64,000 bases of DNA, from the IMG/VR virus record IMGVR_UViG_3300047198_000026, positions 38,593 to 102,592 of that record. One strand, 5' to 3'. The notes beneath the pieces are model-generated. The model was not told the DNA's origin and did not search any database. It worked only from the letters and a program-made list of their open reading frames with translations. A program made the position numbers and the translations under genes. This stretch comes from a virus. Positions within the stretch are counted from its first letter, which is position 1. The number at the start of each line of letters is the position of its first letter. Of the stretch, positions 34,348-42,667 are shown in pieces.

Positions 34348-34547
34348 AAGTCGATTTGAGTTCCGAAGAGATCACATGCCTTTTGTTCTGGTATAGTTGC
34401 TATCAAGATGAGGTGCAACCAGAACCTGTTGATAAAACCTTACTGGAAAAGCTTAGGAAGTGGCATAATCTAGATAGGGAATTGACTGGGGGAGAGAGGA
34501 AGGCTTACTCTGGAATACCTAAGTACCAGCCGGGAGAAAAACCATGA
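34344..34547 (+). CDS. Small hypothetical protein
   Basis: A 67-residue protein, MKVDLSSEEITCLLFWYS at the start and a charged rest. The four-base overlaps with both neighbours support a real, translationally coupled gene. The helix-rich, acidic N-terminus resembles small phage-encoded proteins; no family assigned. Confidence 0.65.
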   Translation: MKVDLSSEEITCLLFWYSCYQDEVQPEPVDKTLLEKLRKWHNLDRELTGGERKAYSGIPKYQPGEKP

Positions 34548-35224
34548 AGATTATTACTGGGGCTTCTAGGGGAATAGGAAAATATTTACTGGAGAGGTAC
34601 TTAATTGATGGGGAAGTTGTATGTGGTACTTTTTTATCTACCCCTCCTACACCCATTCTTTCCAGATACTATACTAAGGTGGATGTCTCAAACTATTCAG
34701 AAGTTTCTTCCTGGATAGACTCACTCTCCCTGTTTGAGGATACAACGCTTATAAACTGTGCAGGAATAAATTATAATTCCTTTGCCCACAAAGCCGATCT
34801 TGACGAGTGGGAGAAGATCATAAGAGTAAACCTGATTGGAACCTTCAATGTTATCCGGGCTGTACTTCCTGAAATGAGAAAGAAGGGGTATGGAAGGATA
34901 ATCAACTTTTCGTCTATTGTCGATCGGTTAGGGATCCCGGGCACAAGTGCGTATGCAGCCTCAAAGGCTGGACTCCTTGGCTTAACGAAAGTCTTGGCTG
35001 TTGAAAATGCCTCCAAGGGAATAACCATTAACAATCTAAATCTTGGATATTTTAATGTAGGAATGGGGTTTGATGTACCCCCAGAATTGAAACTTAAAAT
35101 TGAGGAGAGGATTCCTACTAAAGAGTTTGGAGACACAGAAGACATCTATAGGGCTGTTAATTTTTTAATTGAGAACAGCTACATAAATGGAGCCAGTCTT
35201 GACATTAATGGGGGCTTACAATGA
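34544..35224 (+). CDS. Short-chain dehydrogenase/reductase
   Basis: A 226-residue classical SDR. IITGASRGIGKYLLERY binds the cofactor, INCAGINYN is the NAG region, and FSSIVDRLG with SAYAASKAG supplies Ser, Tyr and Lys of the active site. SLDINGGLQ is the standard ending. Probable ketoreductase for a keto-sugar intermediate or an acyl group. ATGA overlaps upstream and downstream. Confidence 0.9.
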   Translation: MKIITGASRGIGKYLLERYLIDGEVVCGTFLSTPPTPILSRYYTKVDVSNYSEVSSWIDSLSLFEDTTLINCAGINYNSFAHKADLDEWEKIIRVNLIGTFNVIRAVLPEMRKKGYGRIINFSSIVDRLGIPGTSAYAASKAGLLGLTKVLAVENASKGITINNLNLGYFNVGMGFDVPPELKLKIEERIPTKEFGDTEDIYRAVNFLIENSYINGASLDINGGLQ

Positions 35225-36042
35225 GATTAGAGAATGTTCATAAACACCTTGAAATAGAGGCAAAAGAAATTGACCTGGGGAAGGATGTTCATTTTGGCGA
35301 TAATATCTCTATCTCCCTAAACGGGACCTTTAGTATGGGAGACCATAGCCAGTTGGGAGACGATATACAGGTTAGGGGAAACAATGTAAAGATCGGTAAA
35401 TACCTATTCCACACTTCTGGATTAAGGGTAGGAGGGGGAGGATGTCAGAACCCCACTGCCAACCTGTCCATTGGGGACAGATGTACCCTCCATAATAACT
35501 CTATCAATATAGCTGAACCAGTTAAGATTGGAAACGATGTAGGGTTATCCCATGACGTGACCCTACTGACCCATGGCTATTGGTTATCTGTCCTAGATGG
35601 CTATCCTGCCAAGTTTGCAGGCATTAAGATTGGGAATGGGGTGATTGTGGGATACAGAAGTGTGATAATGATGGGGGTTGAAATAGTAGATAATGTGGTG
35701 ATAGGGGCTCAAAGCGTGGTTACGAATAACCTTAGAATAAAGGGGGTCTATGTAGGGAATCCAGCGAAGTTTATTAGGGGGATCCTCCCTCCAACTAGGG
35801 AGGAGCGGGTAACAATGTTAAGAGAGATTATAGATAGATACCTGCCAGTGGCCAGATTCCATGGTATTGAGCCGGAGATAAGCATTGAGTACCCTCTGAT
35901 CTATTTTAAGGAGTTCTGTTTCAATGTTGAGACTTTTGAATATCTGGGGGAGGAAGACGGAGAGACAGACGACTTTAGGGACTACATTAGGAGATGGGGG
36001 ATCAGAATCTATACTGAAAGGCCATTCAGGAGTATGGTATGA
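35221..36042 (+). CDS. Hexapeptide-repeat acyltransferase
   Basis: A 273-residue left-handed beta-helix protein. Repeats include VHFGDNISISLNG, HSQLGDDIQVRGNNVKIG, KIGNGVIVGYRSVIM and VIGAQSVVTNNL, ending GVYVGNPAKFI, the usual close of sugar O- or N-acetyltransferases. Residue H about 115 in LSHDVTLLTHG could be the catalytic His. The C-terminal 80 residues are extra. Likely acetylates the sugar made by the operon. Confidence 0.88.
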   Translation: MRLENVHKHLEIEAKEIDLGKDVHFGDNISISLNGTFSMGDHSQLGDDIQVRGNNVKIGKYLFHTSGLRVGGGGCQNPTANLSIGDRCTLHNNSINIAEPVKIGNDVGLSHDVTLLTHGYWLSVLDGYPAKFAGIKIGNGVIVGYRSVIMMGVEIVDNVVIGAQSVVTNNLRIKGVYVGNPAKFIRGILPPTREERVTMLREIIDRYLPVARFHGIEPEISIEYPLIYFKEFCFNVETFEYLGEEDGETDDFRDYIRRWGIRIYTERPFRSMV

Positions 36043-37082
36043 AAACTGTTCTGGTTCTTGGAGCCGGCGGACCTGCGGGAATCAATTTTATAGAGAGCCT
36101 TCTATTAACAAAGGACTATAATGTGATTGGGTGTGATGTAAACCCTTGGCATCTAAAGCTGATTGAAAGAAGGTTTGATATTAAAACATACCGTGTGGAT
36201 TACCTTACCTCCCAAGACGCTAGAAGAGTGGCTGACCTCAATTGGGTAATGCGTAAGGAATCCGTTGACTTTGTCCATGCCCAACCTGATTTCGAAGTGG
36301 AGTTTCTCTCCAGAAATAGGGAAAAGATAAATGCGGTAACTTTTTTACCAAGTAAGGGAACTATAGAGGCATGCCGGAATAAGTATACGACGGCAGTTCT
36401 TATGAGGGGACTTGCTCCTCTAACCAGTCTGGTAAATGAGAATACCCTGGCAAGCCAGATAAAAATGATTCAAGACGTATCAGAAGAGAAGAGGGTGTGG
36501 CTTAGAGCAGTGAGGGGGGCAGGTTCAAAGGCAGCTTTGCCTATCACTACTCTTCGGCAGGCACTGGATTGGATACACTATTGGAAGGAAACGAAAAGGC
36601 TGGAGTCAAGTGATTTTATGGTAAGTGAGTTCCTGCCCGGGAAGGAGTATGCTTTCCAGTCAGTTTGGTTGAATGGGGAACTCATCACTTCCATGGCAAG
36701 GGAGAGAATGGAATATCTTATGGGTAACCTATTTCCCTCTGGGCAATCGTCTTCCCCATCAGTAGCAGTTACGGTCCACCATGATAGGGTGAATGTCATA
36801 GCCACTCAGGCCATGTGGAATATTGATAAAAGAGCCCATGGAATCTTCTGTATTGACATGAAGGAAAATAAGTATGGGATGCCTTTGGTGACAGAGATTA
36901 ATGCAGGTAGGTTCTTTACGACATCTAACTTCTTTTCTCACTATGGGGCTAACATGCCCGACACATACATCAAGTTGGGATTTGGGGAGTCTGTGGGAGA
37001 GTTGCCAAAATACAATGCCATCCCTAAAGACATAGTGTGGGTAAGAGGAATTGATACCCTACCTTATGGATTTGAATTATGA
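36039..37082 (+). CDS. ATP-grasp carboxylate-amine ligase
   Basis: A 347-residue protein. The N-terminal Rossmann start VLVLGAGGPAGINFIESLL and NVIGCDVNPWH match carbamoyl-phosphate-synthase-like ATP-grasp enzymes. The central domain has WLRAVRGAGSKAALP (nucleotide-binding loop) and FMVSEFLPGKEYAFQSVW; EINAGRFFTTSNFF is the Mg-binding end. Such enzymes couple a carboxylate to an amine, for example decorating a sugar with an amino acid. Overlaps both neighbours. Confidence 0.82.
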   Translation: MKTVLVLGAGGPAGINFIESLLLTKDYNVIGCDVNPWHLKLIERRFDIKTYRVDYLTSQDARRVADLNWVMRKESVDFVHAQPDFEVEFLSRNREKINAVTFLPSKGTIEACRNKYTTAVLMRGLAPLTSLVNENTLASQIKMIQDVSEEKRVWLRAVRGAGSKAALPITTLRQALDWIHYWKETKRLESSDFMVSEFLPGKEYAFQSVWLNGELITSMARERMEYLMGNLFPSGQSSSPSVAVTVHHDRVNVIATQAMWNIDKRAHGIFCIDMKENKYGMPLVTEINAGRFFTTSNFFSHYGANMPDTYIKLGFGESVGELPKYNAIPKDIVWVRGIDTLPYGFEL

Positions 37083-37834
37083 GATGCCAAATAGAGGTTA
37101 CAAATTACTGTAATTTTAGTTGTCATGGGTGTCTAAGGAATACCATGAAGAGACCCTTGGGTCTAATGTCCATGGGAACCTTTGAGAATTCTTTAAGCTT
37201 GTGTAGGAGGTTGGGTGTAGGAGAAGTCTGGTTACATAACTGGGGGGAACCCCTGCTTCATCCATATCTCGTTAGGTTGGTACGGATTGCCTCAGAAAAT
37301 TTTAAAGTTGGATTTACAACCAATGGATCTCTACTTAATAGTTATATCCTGAATAATCTGGCAGATTCCGGTCTTACCTATCTTGATCTCAGCGTCAATG
37401 TTAACACTCCACCAAACTTGTTATGTCAGATCTTTAAGATGTATGAACTGGGGAATAGGTTGGGCATACAAACATCTTTACGGTGTGTCATTTTTTCAAC
37501 CGAGGAATTCTGGAGGATAAAGGCCATTGTGGATGATATCCTAAAGGTTAAATGGCAGAGGGGAATGGTTCATAGTAAGAAGGCCCTCCGGACTGCCAAT
37601 TGTCCAGCCATAGACACTATGTTTGTAATCTACTGGGATGGGACTGTGGTTCCCTGTTGTCAGGTAGCAGATGGAGAGATGATGTATACAACTGTTTCAT
37701 CTAAATACGCATATAGAGAAATCCTTGAGGGAATCCAAAGTATCTACTGTGATCCCCCAGAGTACTGTAGGACCTGTACTGAGGTCAAGTGTAAAATTCC
37801 TGTGGGTTATAAATTAGGAGAAGAGCATGCATGA
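37079..37834 (+). CDS. Radical SAM/SPASM-like protein (251 aa)
   Basis: C11-x3-C15-x2-C18 (YCNFSCHGC), NWGEPLLHPYL and a C-terminal VVPCCQVADG and YCRTCTEVKC set indicate a short radical SAM enzyme with SPASM-type cysteines. Short for the family, about 100 residues below the SPASM genes at the left end. ATGA overlap with the ATP-grasp gene and an 8-base overlap with the methyltransferase suggest a three-enzyme step. Confidence 0.88.
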   Translation: MRCQIEVTNYCNFSCHGCLRNTMKRPLGLMSMGTFENSLSLCRRLGVGEVWLHNWGEPLLHPYLVRLVRIASENFKVGFTTNGSLLNSYILNNLADSGLTYLDLSVNVNTPPNLLCQIFKMYELGNRLGIQTSLRCVIFSTEEFWRIKAIVDDILKVKWQRGMVHSKKALRTANCPAIDTMFVIYWDGTVVPCCQVADGEMMYTTVSSKYAYREILEGIQSIYCDPPEYCRTCTEVKCKIPVGYKLGEEHA

Positions 37835-38543
37835 GGAATTAGATCGGTTTGTAAGTATCTATTCTAGTGAATTCCAGTCCCTCCACCATAGAAAGTTAAA
37901 GCAATACAGATATAGGGTCATGTGCCCTTTCTTTCTAAACGGAAGATGCTTAGACTTGGGATGTGGTGATGGGACTATAACTCAGTGGCTGGCCAACGCC
38001 TTTGAAGATCTAACGGTGGTAGATGGATCGCAGCAACTTTTGGATCGATTGTCCCCTTTTCCTAACCTCACAAAGATACATGGGTATTTTGAGGACCTTC
38101 CTAAATTGCTTCCTCCCAACAAGCTTTACAATACAATAATCCTATCCCACAGTTTAGAACATATTGAAAAGCCTAGAGATGTCCTGAATGACATTAAGAC
38201 TTTTCTGGATGGTAATGGAAGAGTTATAATTGTGGTCCCCAACGGTAATTCTCTTCATAGACAGTTGGGAGTGAAGATGGGGTTATTGAAGTATAGGTGT
38301 GAACTACATGGTCCAGAAAGGGCCGTGGGTCATAAGAAGGTTTATACTCTGGATGCCTTAAAAAGCGAACTTCAAGATGTGGGGTTTAGTGTGGTGGCCT
38401 CCGGGGGATTCTTTTTAAAAACCTTATCGGCTAAACAGATGGATGAGAGTTGGACGGAAGAAATGATGGATGGTTTCTATGAGTTGGGTAAAGACTATCC
38501 AGAGATGGATGCGGAGATATTTGCCATATGCGAGCTTCGTTAA
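37827..38543 (+). CDS. Class I SAM-dependent methyltransferase
   Basis: A 238-residue protein with motif I CLDLGCGDGTITQWLA, VVDGSQQLLDRL, and motif IV IILSHSLEHIEKP, the His-Glu pattern of the Methyltransf_11/23 type. VIIVVPNGNSLHRQLG and a large C-terminal part resemble sugar or small-molecule methyltransferases in O-antigen clusters. Overlaps neighbours on both sides. Confidence 0.9.
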   Translation: MHEELDRFVSIYSSEFQSLHHRKLKQYRYRVMCPFFLNGRCLDLGCGDGTITQWLANAFEDLTVVDGSQQLLDRLSPFPNLTKIHGYFEDLPKLLPPNKLYNTIILSHSLEHIEKPRDVLNDIKTFLDGNGRVIIVVPNGNSLHRQLGVKMGLLKYRCELHGPERAVGHKKVYTLDALKSELQDVGFSVVASGGFFLKTLSAKQMDESWTEEMMDGFYELGKDYPEMDAEIFAICELR

Positions 38544-39790
38544 AAGACAGGATACTTCTAGTTAATCCACCCTACTCCTTACCATGGACATATGAGGGGG
38601 TTGGCCATTTAGGTCTAGGCTACATTTCCAGTTACCTAAAGTCAAAGGGTTACAGGAATGTAGAGATTATTAGTGGATCGTTCTCCGAGTTGAATTCCCG
38701 ATTAGAAACGTTCCAACCCCACTACGTAGGGATTTCAGTTCCCTTTACCGTATCTTACCCTAACGCCTTGAAGGCTGCCATGCTGGTGAGGATGGCCAAT
38801 GACACTACTATCGTGGTTATGGGGGGATGTCATCCCTCTGCCTGTCCAGAGGAAGTGTCAGAGAATGAATGTGTGGATTATGTGGTGAAGGGTGAGGGTG
38901 AAGAGGCTTTCCTATTGCTGTTAGAAGGAATTGAGAGTCCAATTATAGAACGCCGTATAAAAGACTTGGATGCCCTGCCATTTCCTGATAGACCCGAGTT
39001 TAACAAAGAGCGCGTGGGCATAGTAACCTCAAGAGGTTGCCCATTCAACTGCTCCTTCTGTTCTGTCAGAAGTTCTTGGGGGAGTACTTGGCGAGCTAGA
39101 AGTCCAGAGAACGTGATAAAGGAAATTAAATCCCTGAATGTCCCTTTCATCTCATTTGAGGATGACAACCTGACATTGGACAGAGATAGGTCAGAACGTC
39201 TTTTCTCCTTGCTGAAAGAGTGTAAGGTTCAATGGAACACTCCTAACGGATTATATATTAACTCATTAGATAAGGACCTATTAAAATTGATGAGGGACTC
39301 CGGGTGTGTGTCCGTGAACTTGGCAATCGAAAGTGGAGATGACTTTATTAGAAATAAAGTGGTGGGTAAAAACCTAAAGAGGGGAAAGATAAAAGAAGTG
39401 GTGGCTGACTGTAGAGAACTGGGGATATTGACGTTGGCCTATTTTGTCATAGGGATGCCTCTGGAGACCTTTGATAGTATGTGTAGGTCATTAGAGTTTG
39501 CCCAAGAATTGATGCCAGATGCCATCAACGTTATGATTGCCACCCCCTATCCCGGAAGTAGGCTTTATGACGACTGTGTGGCCAAGAACTACCTTCTATC
39601 CACTGACTATAGTACCTTTAACGTTCAGACAGACTGTGTAATAGAAACCCCTTATCTGAAGGCTGAGGATGTCAAGAAGTTCAGGGGTTTCTTTTTAAAA
39701 GAGTTTGCCCTTTATCATGATGCTCATAGCCCTGTTCCCACGGAGGAGAAGAGGAGGATAATAAGGAGAAGAGATGATTCAACTATTTAA
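38528..39790 (+). CDS. Radical SAM protein with B12-binding domain
   Basis: A 420-residue protein. LLVNPPYSLPW, LGLGYISSYLKSKGY, HYVGISVPFTVSYP and VVMGGCHPSACPEE are the usual B12-binding domain landmarks, though the Dx-His-xxG ligand is missing. C171-x3-C175-x2-C178 (RGCPFNCSFCSVR) is the cluster motif; VNLAIESGDD and TPYPGSRLYDDC follow. Similar layout to the gene at 29024. Probably methylates or rearranges a carbon centre of the glycan or peptide substrate. Confidence 0.9.
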   Translation: MRASLKDRILLVNPPYSLPWTYEGVGHLGLGYISSYLKSKGYRNVEIISGSFSELNSRLETFQPHYVGISVPFTVSYPNALKAAMLVRMANDTTIVVMGGCHPSACPEEVSENECVDYVVKGEGEEAFLLLLEGIESPIIERRIKDLDALPFPDRPEFNKERVGIVTSRGCPFNCSFCSVRSSWGSTWRARSPENVIKEIKSLNVPFISFEDDNLTLDRDRSERLFSLLKECKVQWNTPNGLYINSLDKDLLKLMRDSGCVSVNLAIESGDDFIRNKVVGKNLKRGKIKEVVADCRELGILTLAYFVIGMPLETFDSMCRSLEFAQELMPDAINVMIATPYPGSRLYDDCVAKNYLLSTDYSTFNVQTDCVIETPYLKAEDVKKFRGFFLKEFALYHDAHSPVPTEEKRRIIRRRDDSTI

Positions 39791-40883
39791 ACCAGTATAT
39801 CCGAAAGAAACCGCAGACGCTGTCTGCACAATCTTGAACTCTGGATGGACCGGTCTGGGACCACAGACTCAAGAGTTTGAAGTGGAGTTTGCCAACTATG
39901 TAAGGGCAAAGTATGCTGTTGCCTTTAACTCTGGAACAGCTGCCTTGAAAGCCGCTTTAAATTTCCTTCCCCCATCTTCGAAACTCTATTATGTCATCAC
40001 CTCTCCTCTCACATTCATTAGCGCCGTTCATGTCATCGATCAGGAGTACTTTACTCCATTATTTGCCGATATAGAACCTGCCACTGGTAATATTGATCCA
40101 AACTCCATAGAGAGTTTGTGTAAAGAACATAAAGATCACATAGCAGCCGTGATAGTAACCCACTATGGAGGTCAACCTGTAGATTTGGACGCGATCCATT
40201 ATCTATCAGGGAAATACGGATTTAGAGTTATAGAGGATGCAGCCCATGCTTGTGGGGCTAGGTATCAAGGAAACCTGATTGGAGGAACATCAGAGTTCTG
40301 TTGTTTTTCCTTTCAATCGGTTAAGAACCTTGCTATAGGGGATGGAGGAATGGTGACTACGGATAACGAAGAGGCAAGAGATCACATGAGGAAGTGGAGA
40401 TGGTGTGGGATCGATAAGTCAACTGCTGATAGGACAGGCTCCTCTTACAGTTGGGACTATAATGTCCCCTTCGTGGGAGAGAAGGCCCATATGAATGACA
40501 TCATGGCAGCTATCGGATTGGTGCAACTGGCACATCTGGAGGAAGGAAATATGTATAGGAGGTTATTGGTAAGTTTGTATTACAATGAGTTACACGGGAT
40601 TGAGGGGATAACCCTATTACCCACACTATTTGACAGGCTGTCATCCTGTCATTTAATGCCCATACTGGTAGACAAAAGGGATTTATTGATGGAGAGGTTG
40701 AAGGAGAAGGGGATTCAGACGGGGGTTCACTACCGCCCAGCTTACTACTATCCAATGTACAAACAGGATTCTCTGCCAAATGTGGAGGAGTTCTTCCGGA
40801 AAGAACTGTCTTTACCCCTACATTTAGAACTGACGCCAGAGGATGTGAATTACATTTGTAAGGAAATAAAGGAGGCGATATGA
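39774..40883 (+). CDS. DegT/DnrJ/EryC1-type PLP aminotransferase
   Basis: A 369-residue sugar aminotransferase. FNSGTAALKAAL binds the PLP phosphate; IEDAAHACGARY has the Asp (155) that pairs with PLP nitrogen; FSFQSVKNLAIGDGGMV carries the Schiff-base Lys184. The family transaminates 3- or 4-keto nucleotide sugars, which fits the epimerase/dehydratase and GNAT in this operon. AAGGAG lies upstream of the ATG. Confidence 0.92.
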   Translation: MIQLFKPVYPKETADAVCTILNSGWTGLGPQTQEFEVEFANYVRAKYAVAFNSGTAALKAALNFLPPSSKLYYVITSPLTFISAVHVIDQEYFTPLFADIEPATGNIDPNSIESLCKEHKDHIAAVIVTHYGGQPVDLDAIHYLSGKYGFRVIEDAAHACGARYQGNLIGGTSEFCCFSFQSVKNLAIGDGGMVTTDNEEARDHMRKWRWCGIDKSTADRTGSSYSWDYNVPFVGEKAHMNDIMAAIGLVQLAHLEEGNMYRRLLVSLYYNELHGIEGITLLPTLFDRLSSCHLMPILVDKRDLLMERLKEKGIQTGVHYRPAYYYPMYKQDSLPNVEEFFRKELSLPLHLELTPEDVNYICKEIKEAI

Positions 40884-41215
40884 AAGTGAAACCTAAGGAA
40901 GAACCACAGAAGAATATTGTAGTAGGAACTCCTATAACAAGTGATACCCCAGGAGAGGACCAAGAGGCCTACCTAAAAGTAACCTCTACAAAAGACATCC
41001 TGATTAGGGGGGGTAAGAAAATTATTACAGAGATAACTAGTGTTAAAACTCTAGCCTTGGGGGGGATTTTTGTCTTACTCTTTCTACAAAAGATTGATGC
41101 TATGTGGGGGATTATTGGAATTACAACCCTAACTGGAGTTAGGGAAATCCCAATTGATGCCATTGTAAACCTCTACAAAAACAAAATCAATGGGAAAAAT
41201 GGAGGTAAAAAATAA
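40880..41215 (+). CDS. Holin-like small membrane protein
   Basis: A 111-residue protein with a polar first half, then two hydrophobic segments (LALGGIFVLLFLQ; MWGIIGITTLTGV) and a basic tail (NKINGKNGGKK). Two-segment topology with a charged C-terminus is typical of class II holins. Downstream genes look like spanins. The ATG overlaps the aminotransferase stop (ATGA). Assignment by topology and context only. Confidence 0.55.
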   Translation: MKVKPKEEPQKNIVVGTPITSDTPGEDQEAYLKVTSTKDILIRGGKKIITEITSVKTLALGGIFVLLFLQKIDAMWGIIGITTLTGVREIPIDAIVNLYKNKINGKNGGKK

Positions 41216-41610
41216 TGTTTACATGGATAGGAAATCATTGGAAGCTATTGGCTTTGGGGTTAGCCGTTCTTCTCATTGCCTACGGAGTCTGGAGCCGAAC
41301 AGATAAAACGTTATTCGACATGCTAGCCCGACAATACCAGCAAGTAGAAAGTAAAGTTGTTGCTGATCTCCAGAAGGAGAAGGCTCAATTGAAACAGGAG
41401 AAAGCTACCATCCAAAATCAATTAACCCAAGTACAAAAAGACAGGATCGCGTTACAGGCTAAATATACAGACATAGAAAGGAGGTATCATGAACTGCAGG
41501 ACAAGTTTTCAAAAATTGTTGTTCCCACTGATATTGATGAGCTTATTGCTGATCTTCGCAAACGTGGCTACGGCAGTGCCACCCGTGCCCCCCGTCCTAG
41601 TGGTAAATGA
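41215..41610 (+). CDS. i-spanin-like membrane/coiled-coil protein
   Basis: A 131-residue protein: one N-terminal membrane segment (WKLLALGLAVLLIAYGVW) and then a long charged helix (QKEKAQLKQEKATIQNQLTQ), the Rz-type inner-membrane spanin layout. Its last 122 bases are overlapped by a second gene in another frame that has its own signal peptide, as in Rz/Rz1 pairs. Would join inner and outer membranes in Gram-negative lysis. Confidence 0.6.
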   Translation: MFTWIGNHWKLLALGLAVLLIAYGVWSRTDKTLFDMLARQYQQVESKVVADLQKEKAQLKQEKATIQNQLTQVQKDRIALQAKYTDIERRYHELQDKFSKIVVPTDIDELIADLRKRGYGSATRAPRPSGK

Positions 41611-41947
41611 GGGAGCTTGGTTTAGTTATGAAGACATTCGCCAGATAGATAAGGACAAACAAGAGCTAGACATTCTGAAGGACATTGTAACTACCTTAGA
41701 AGAAGCCAACCTTAATCTAACTAAACAGAATGAGGATCTCATAAAGGAAGCCAAGTACCAGAAGCAGCTTACGGACATAGCTGAAAGAGAAGCAGCTGCT
41801 TCAGATAAGGCATTTCAGCAGATGAAAGAGATCTCTGACAAATGGCAGGAGTTGGCCAAAGCTACGCAAAAACCAAAGATAAGTTTTCCTCAAATACTGG
41901 GGGGAATAATTGCAGGGATTATAGCGGGGATATTCATAGCCAAATGA
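41489..41947 (+). CDS. Exported coiled-coil protein nested in the spanin-like gene
   Basis: A 152-residue protein with a signal peptide (FPLILMSLLLIFANVATA), Pro-rich mature start (VPPVPPV), a long coiled coil and a C-terminal membrane segment (ILGGIIAGIIAGIFIA). AAAGGAGG is five bases before the ATG, inside the upstream gene. No lipobox Cys is present, so it is not a standard Rz1 lipoprotein; with two membrane attachments it may act as a unimolecular or partner spanin. Confidence 0.65.
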   Translation: MNCRTSFQKLLFPLILMSLLLIFANVATAVPPVPPVLVVNEGAWFSYEDIRQIDKDKQELDILKDIVTTLEEANLNLTKQNEDLIKEAKYQKQLTDIAEREAAASDKAFQQMKEISDKWQELAKATQKPKISFPQILGGIIAGIIAGIFIAK

Positions 41948-42330
41948 GACAGCCATTTGTGAGACCTAAAAAAATAACGATTGGGTCCTGGAAGTATAGG
42001 ATCCACTATATAAGTGGGGATAAGAAGAAGAACCCATTGGAGGGACGTAGTTGGGCTGTAGTGGATATTGGATCCAGAGATATCTGGGTTGATAAATCCC
42101 TAACGCCCAGAGAAGTAAGGTTTGTTTTAGTCCATGAGGTACTACATGCAGTTTCAGATGCTATTGAGGGAAGAAATAACAAATTTAGGAAGGAAGAGTA
42201 TTGTAGACCATTTACCTGCTTTTTGATCAATGCCTTGGAGAGTTCAGGTTTATTTCCAGAATATCCTGGAAAGGTTATAGAAAAGGCAAAGGATAAATGC
42301 AATCCAAAGGCCATAGGTAAGATAAAGTGA
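41944..42330 (+). CDS. HExxH zinc metalloprotease-fold protein (SprT/IrrE-like)
   Basis: A 128-residue protein with H64-E-V-L-H68 (LVHEVLHAVSDAI), the zinc site of gluzincin-type small proteases. The fold before it (WKYRIHYISG, GSRDIWVDKSLTPRE) is that of phage SprT/IrrE-like proteins. The ATG overlaps the previous stop. It is the last plus-strand gene, and its final 81 bases overlap the convergent minus-strand gene. A related gene is at 48839-49324. Confidence 0.7.
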   Translation: MRQPFVRPKKITIGSWKYRIHYISGDKKKNPLEGRSWAVVDIGSRDIWVDKSLTPREVRFVLVHEVLHAVSDAIEGRNNKFRKEEYCRPFTCFLINALESSGLFPEYPGKVIEKAKDKCNPKAIGKIK

Positions 42331-42558
42331 GCCCAGAAAGATATGGCCTATCCTTTTATACTCCCACCATTTTCTCTTCTCAAACTCCTTACACCATCCA
42401 AATTCAGGTTCTAGGTGTTCCACATATGTCATGGAAAGACCACTAGGGTTTAGACGTTCTGCAATTCTCAGCTTGTCACATCTCTCCTGTTTCTCATAAG
42501 AAATCCAATATGTACATTTCCGGCAGTTAACGTGGACCTTATTTTTTGAAATTTCCAT
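42250..42558 (-). CDS. Small Cys-motif/membrane protein with MEISKN start
   Basis: A 102-residue protein. The start MEISKN is the shared N-terminal hexapeptide of this strand. NCRKCTYW with later CDKL and WCKEF form a possible zinc site; the last 40 residues include a membrane segment (YLTYGLWIAFILCLFYN). Its end overlaps the convergent plus gene by 81 bases, so the membrane part lies in dual-coded DNA. The upstream stop lies inside its start element. Confidence 0.6.
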   Translation of the reverse strand: MEISKNKVHVNCRKCTYWISYEKQERCDKLRIAERLNPSGLSMTYVEHLEPEFGWCKEFEKRKWWEYKRIGHIFLGSLYLTYGLWIAFILCLFYNLSRIFWK

Positions 42559-42667
42559 AGGGTTTCTTCCTCTTATAAAATTCTGGATACGATTTCCTTA
42601 ATGACTTCAGAATTTCCTCTGCTGTGGCAGGTTCAGCTACATGTACCTTGGGTTTTATTTTTTTCAT
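42539..42667 (-). CDS. Small basic protein (42 aa)
   Basis: MKKIKPKVHVAEPATAEEIL... is 42 residues, basic at both ends. Its ATG overlaps the stop of the SbcC-like gene (ATGA), and its stop sits inside the MEISKN start of the next gene. This double coupling supports reality despite its size. Function unknown. Confidence 0.6.
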   Translation of the reverse strand: MKKIKPKVHVAEPATAEEILKSLRKSYPEFYKRKKPYGNFKK

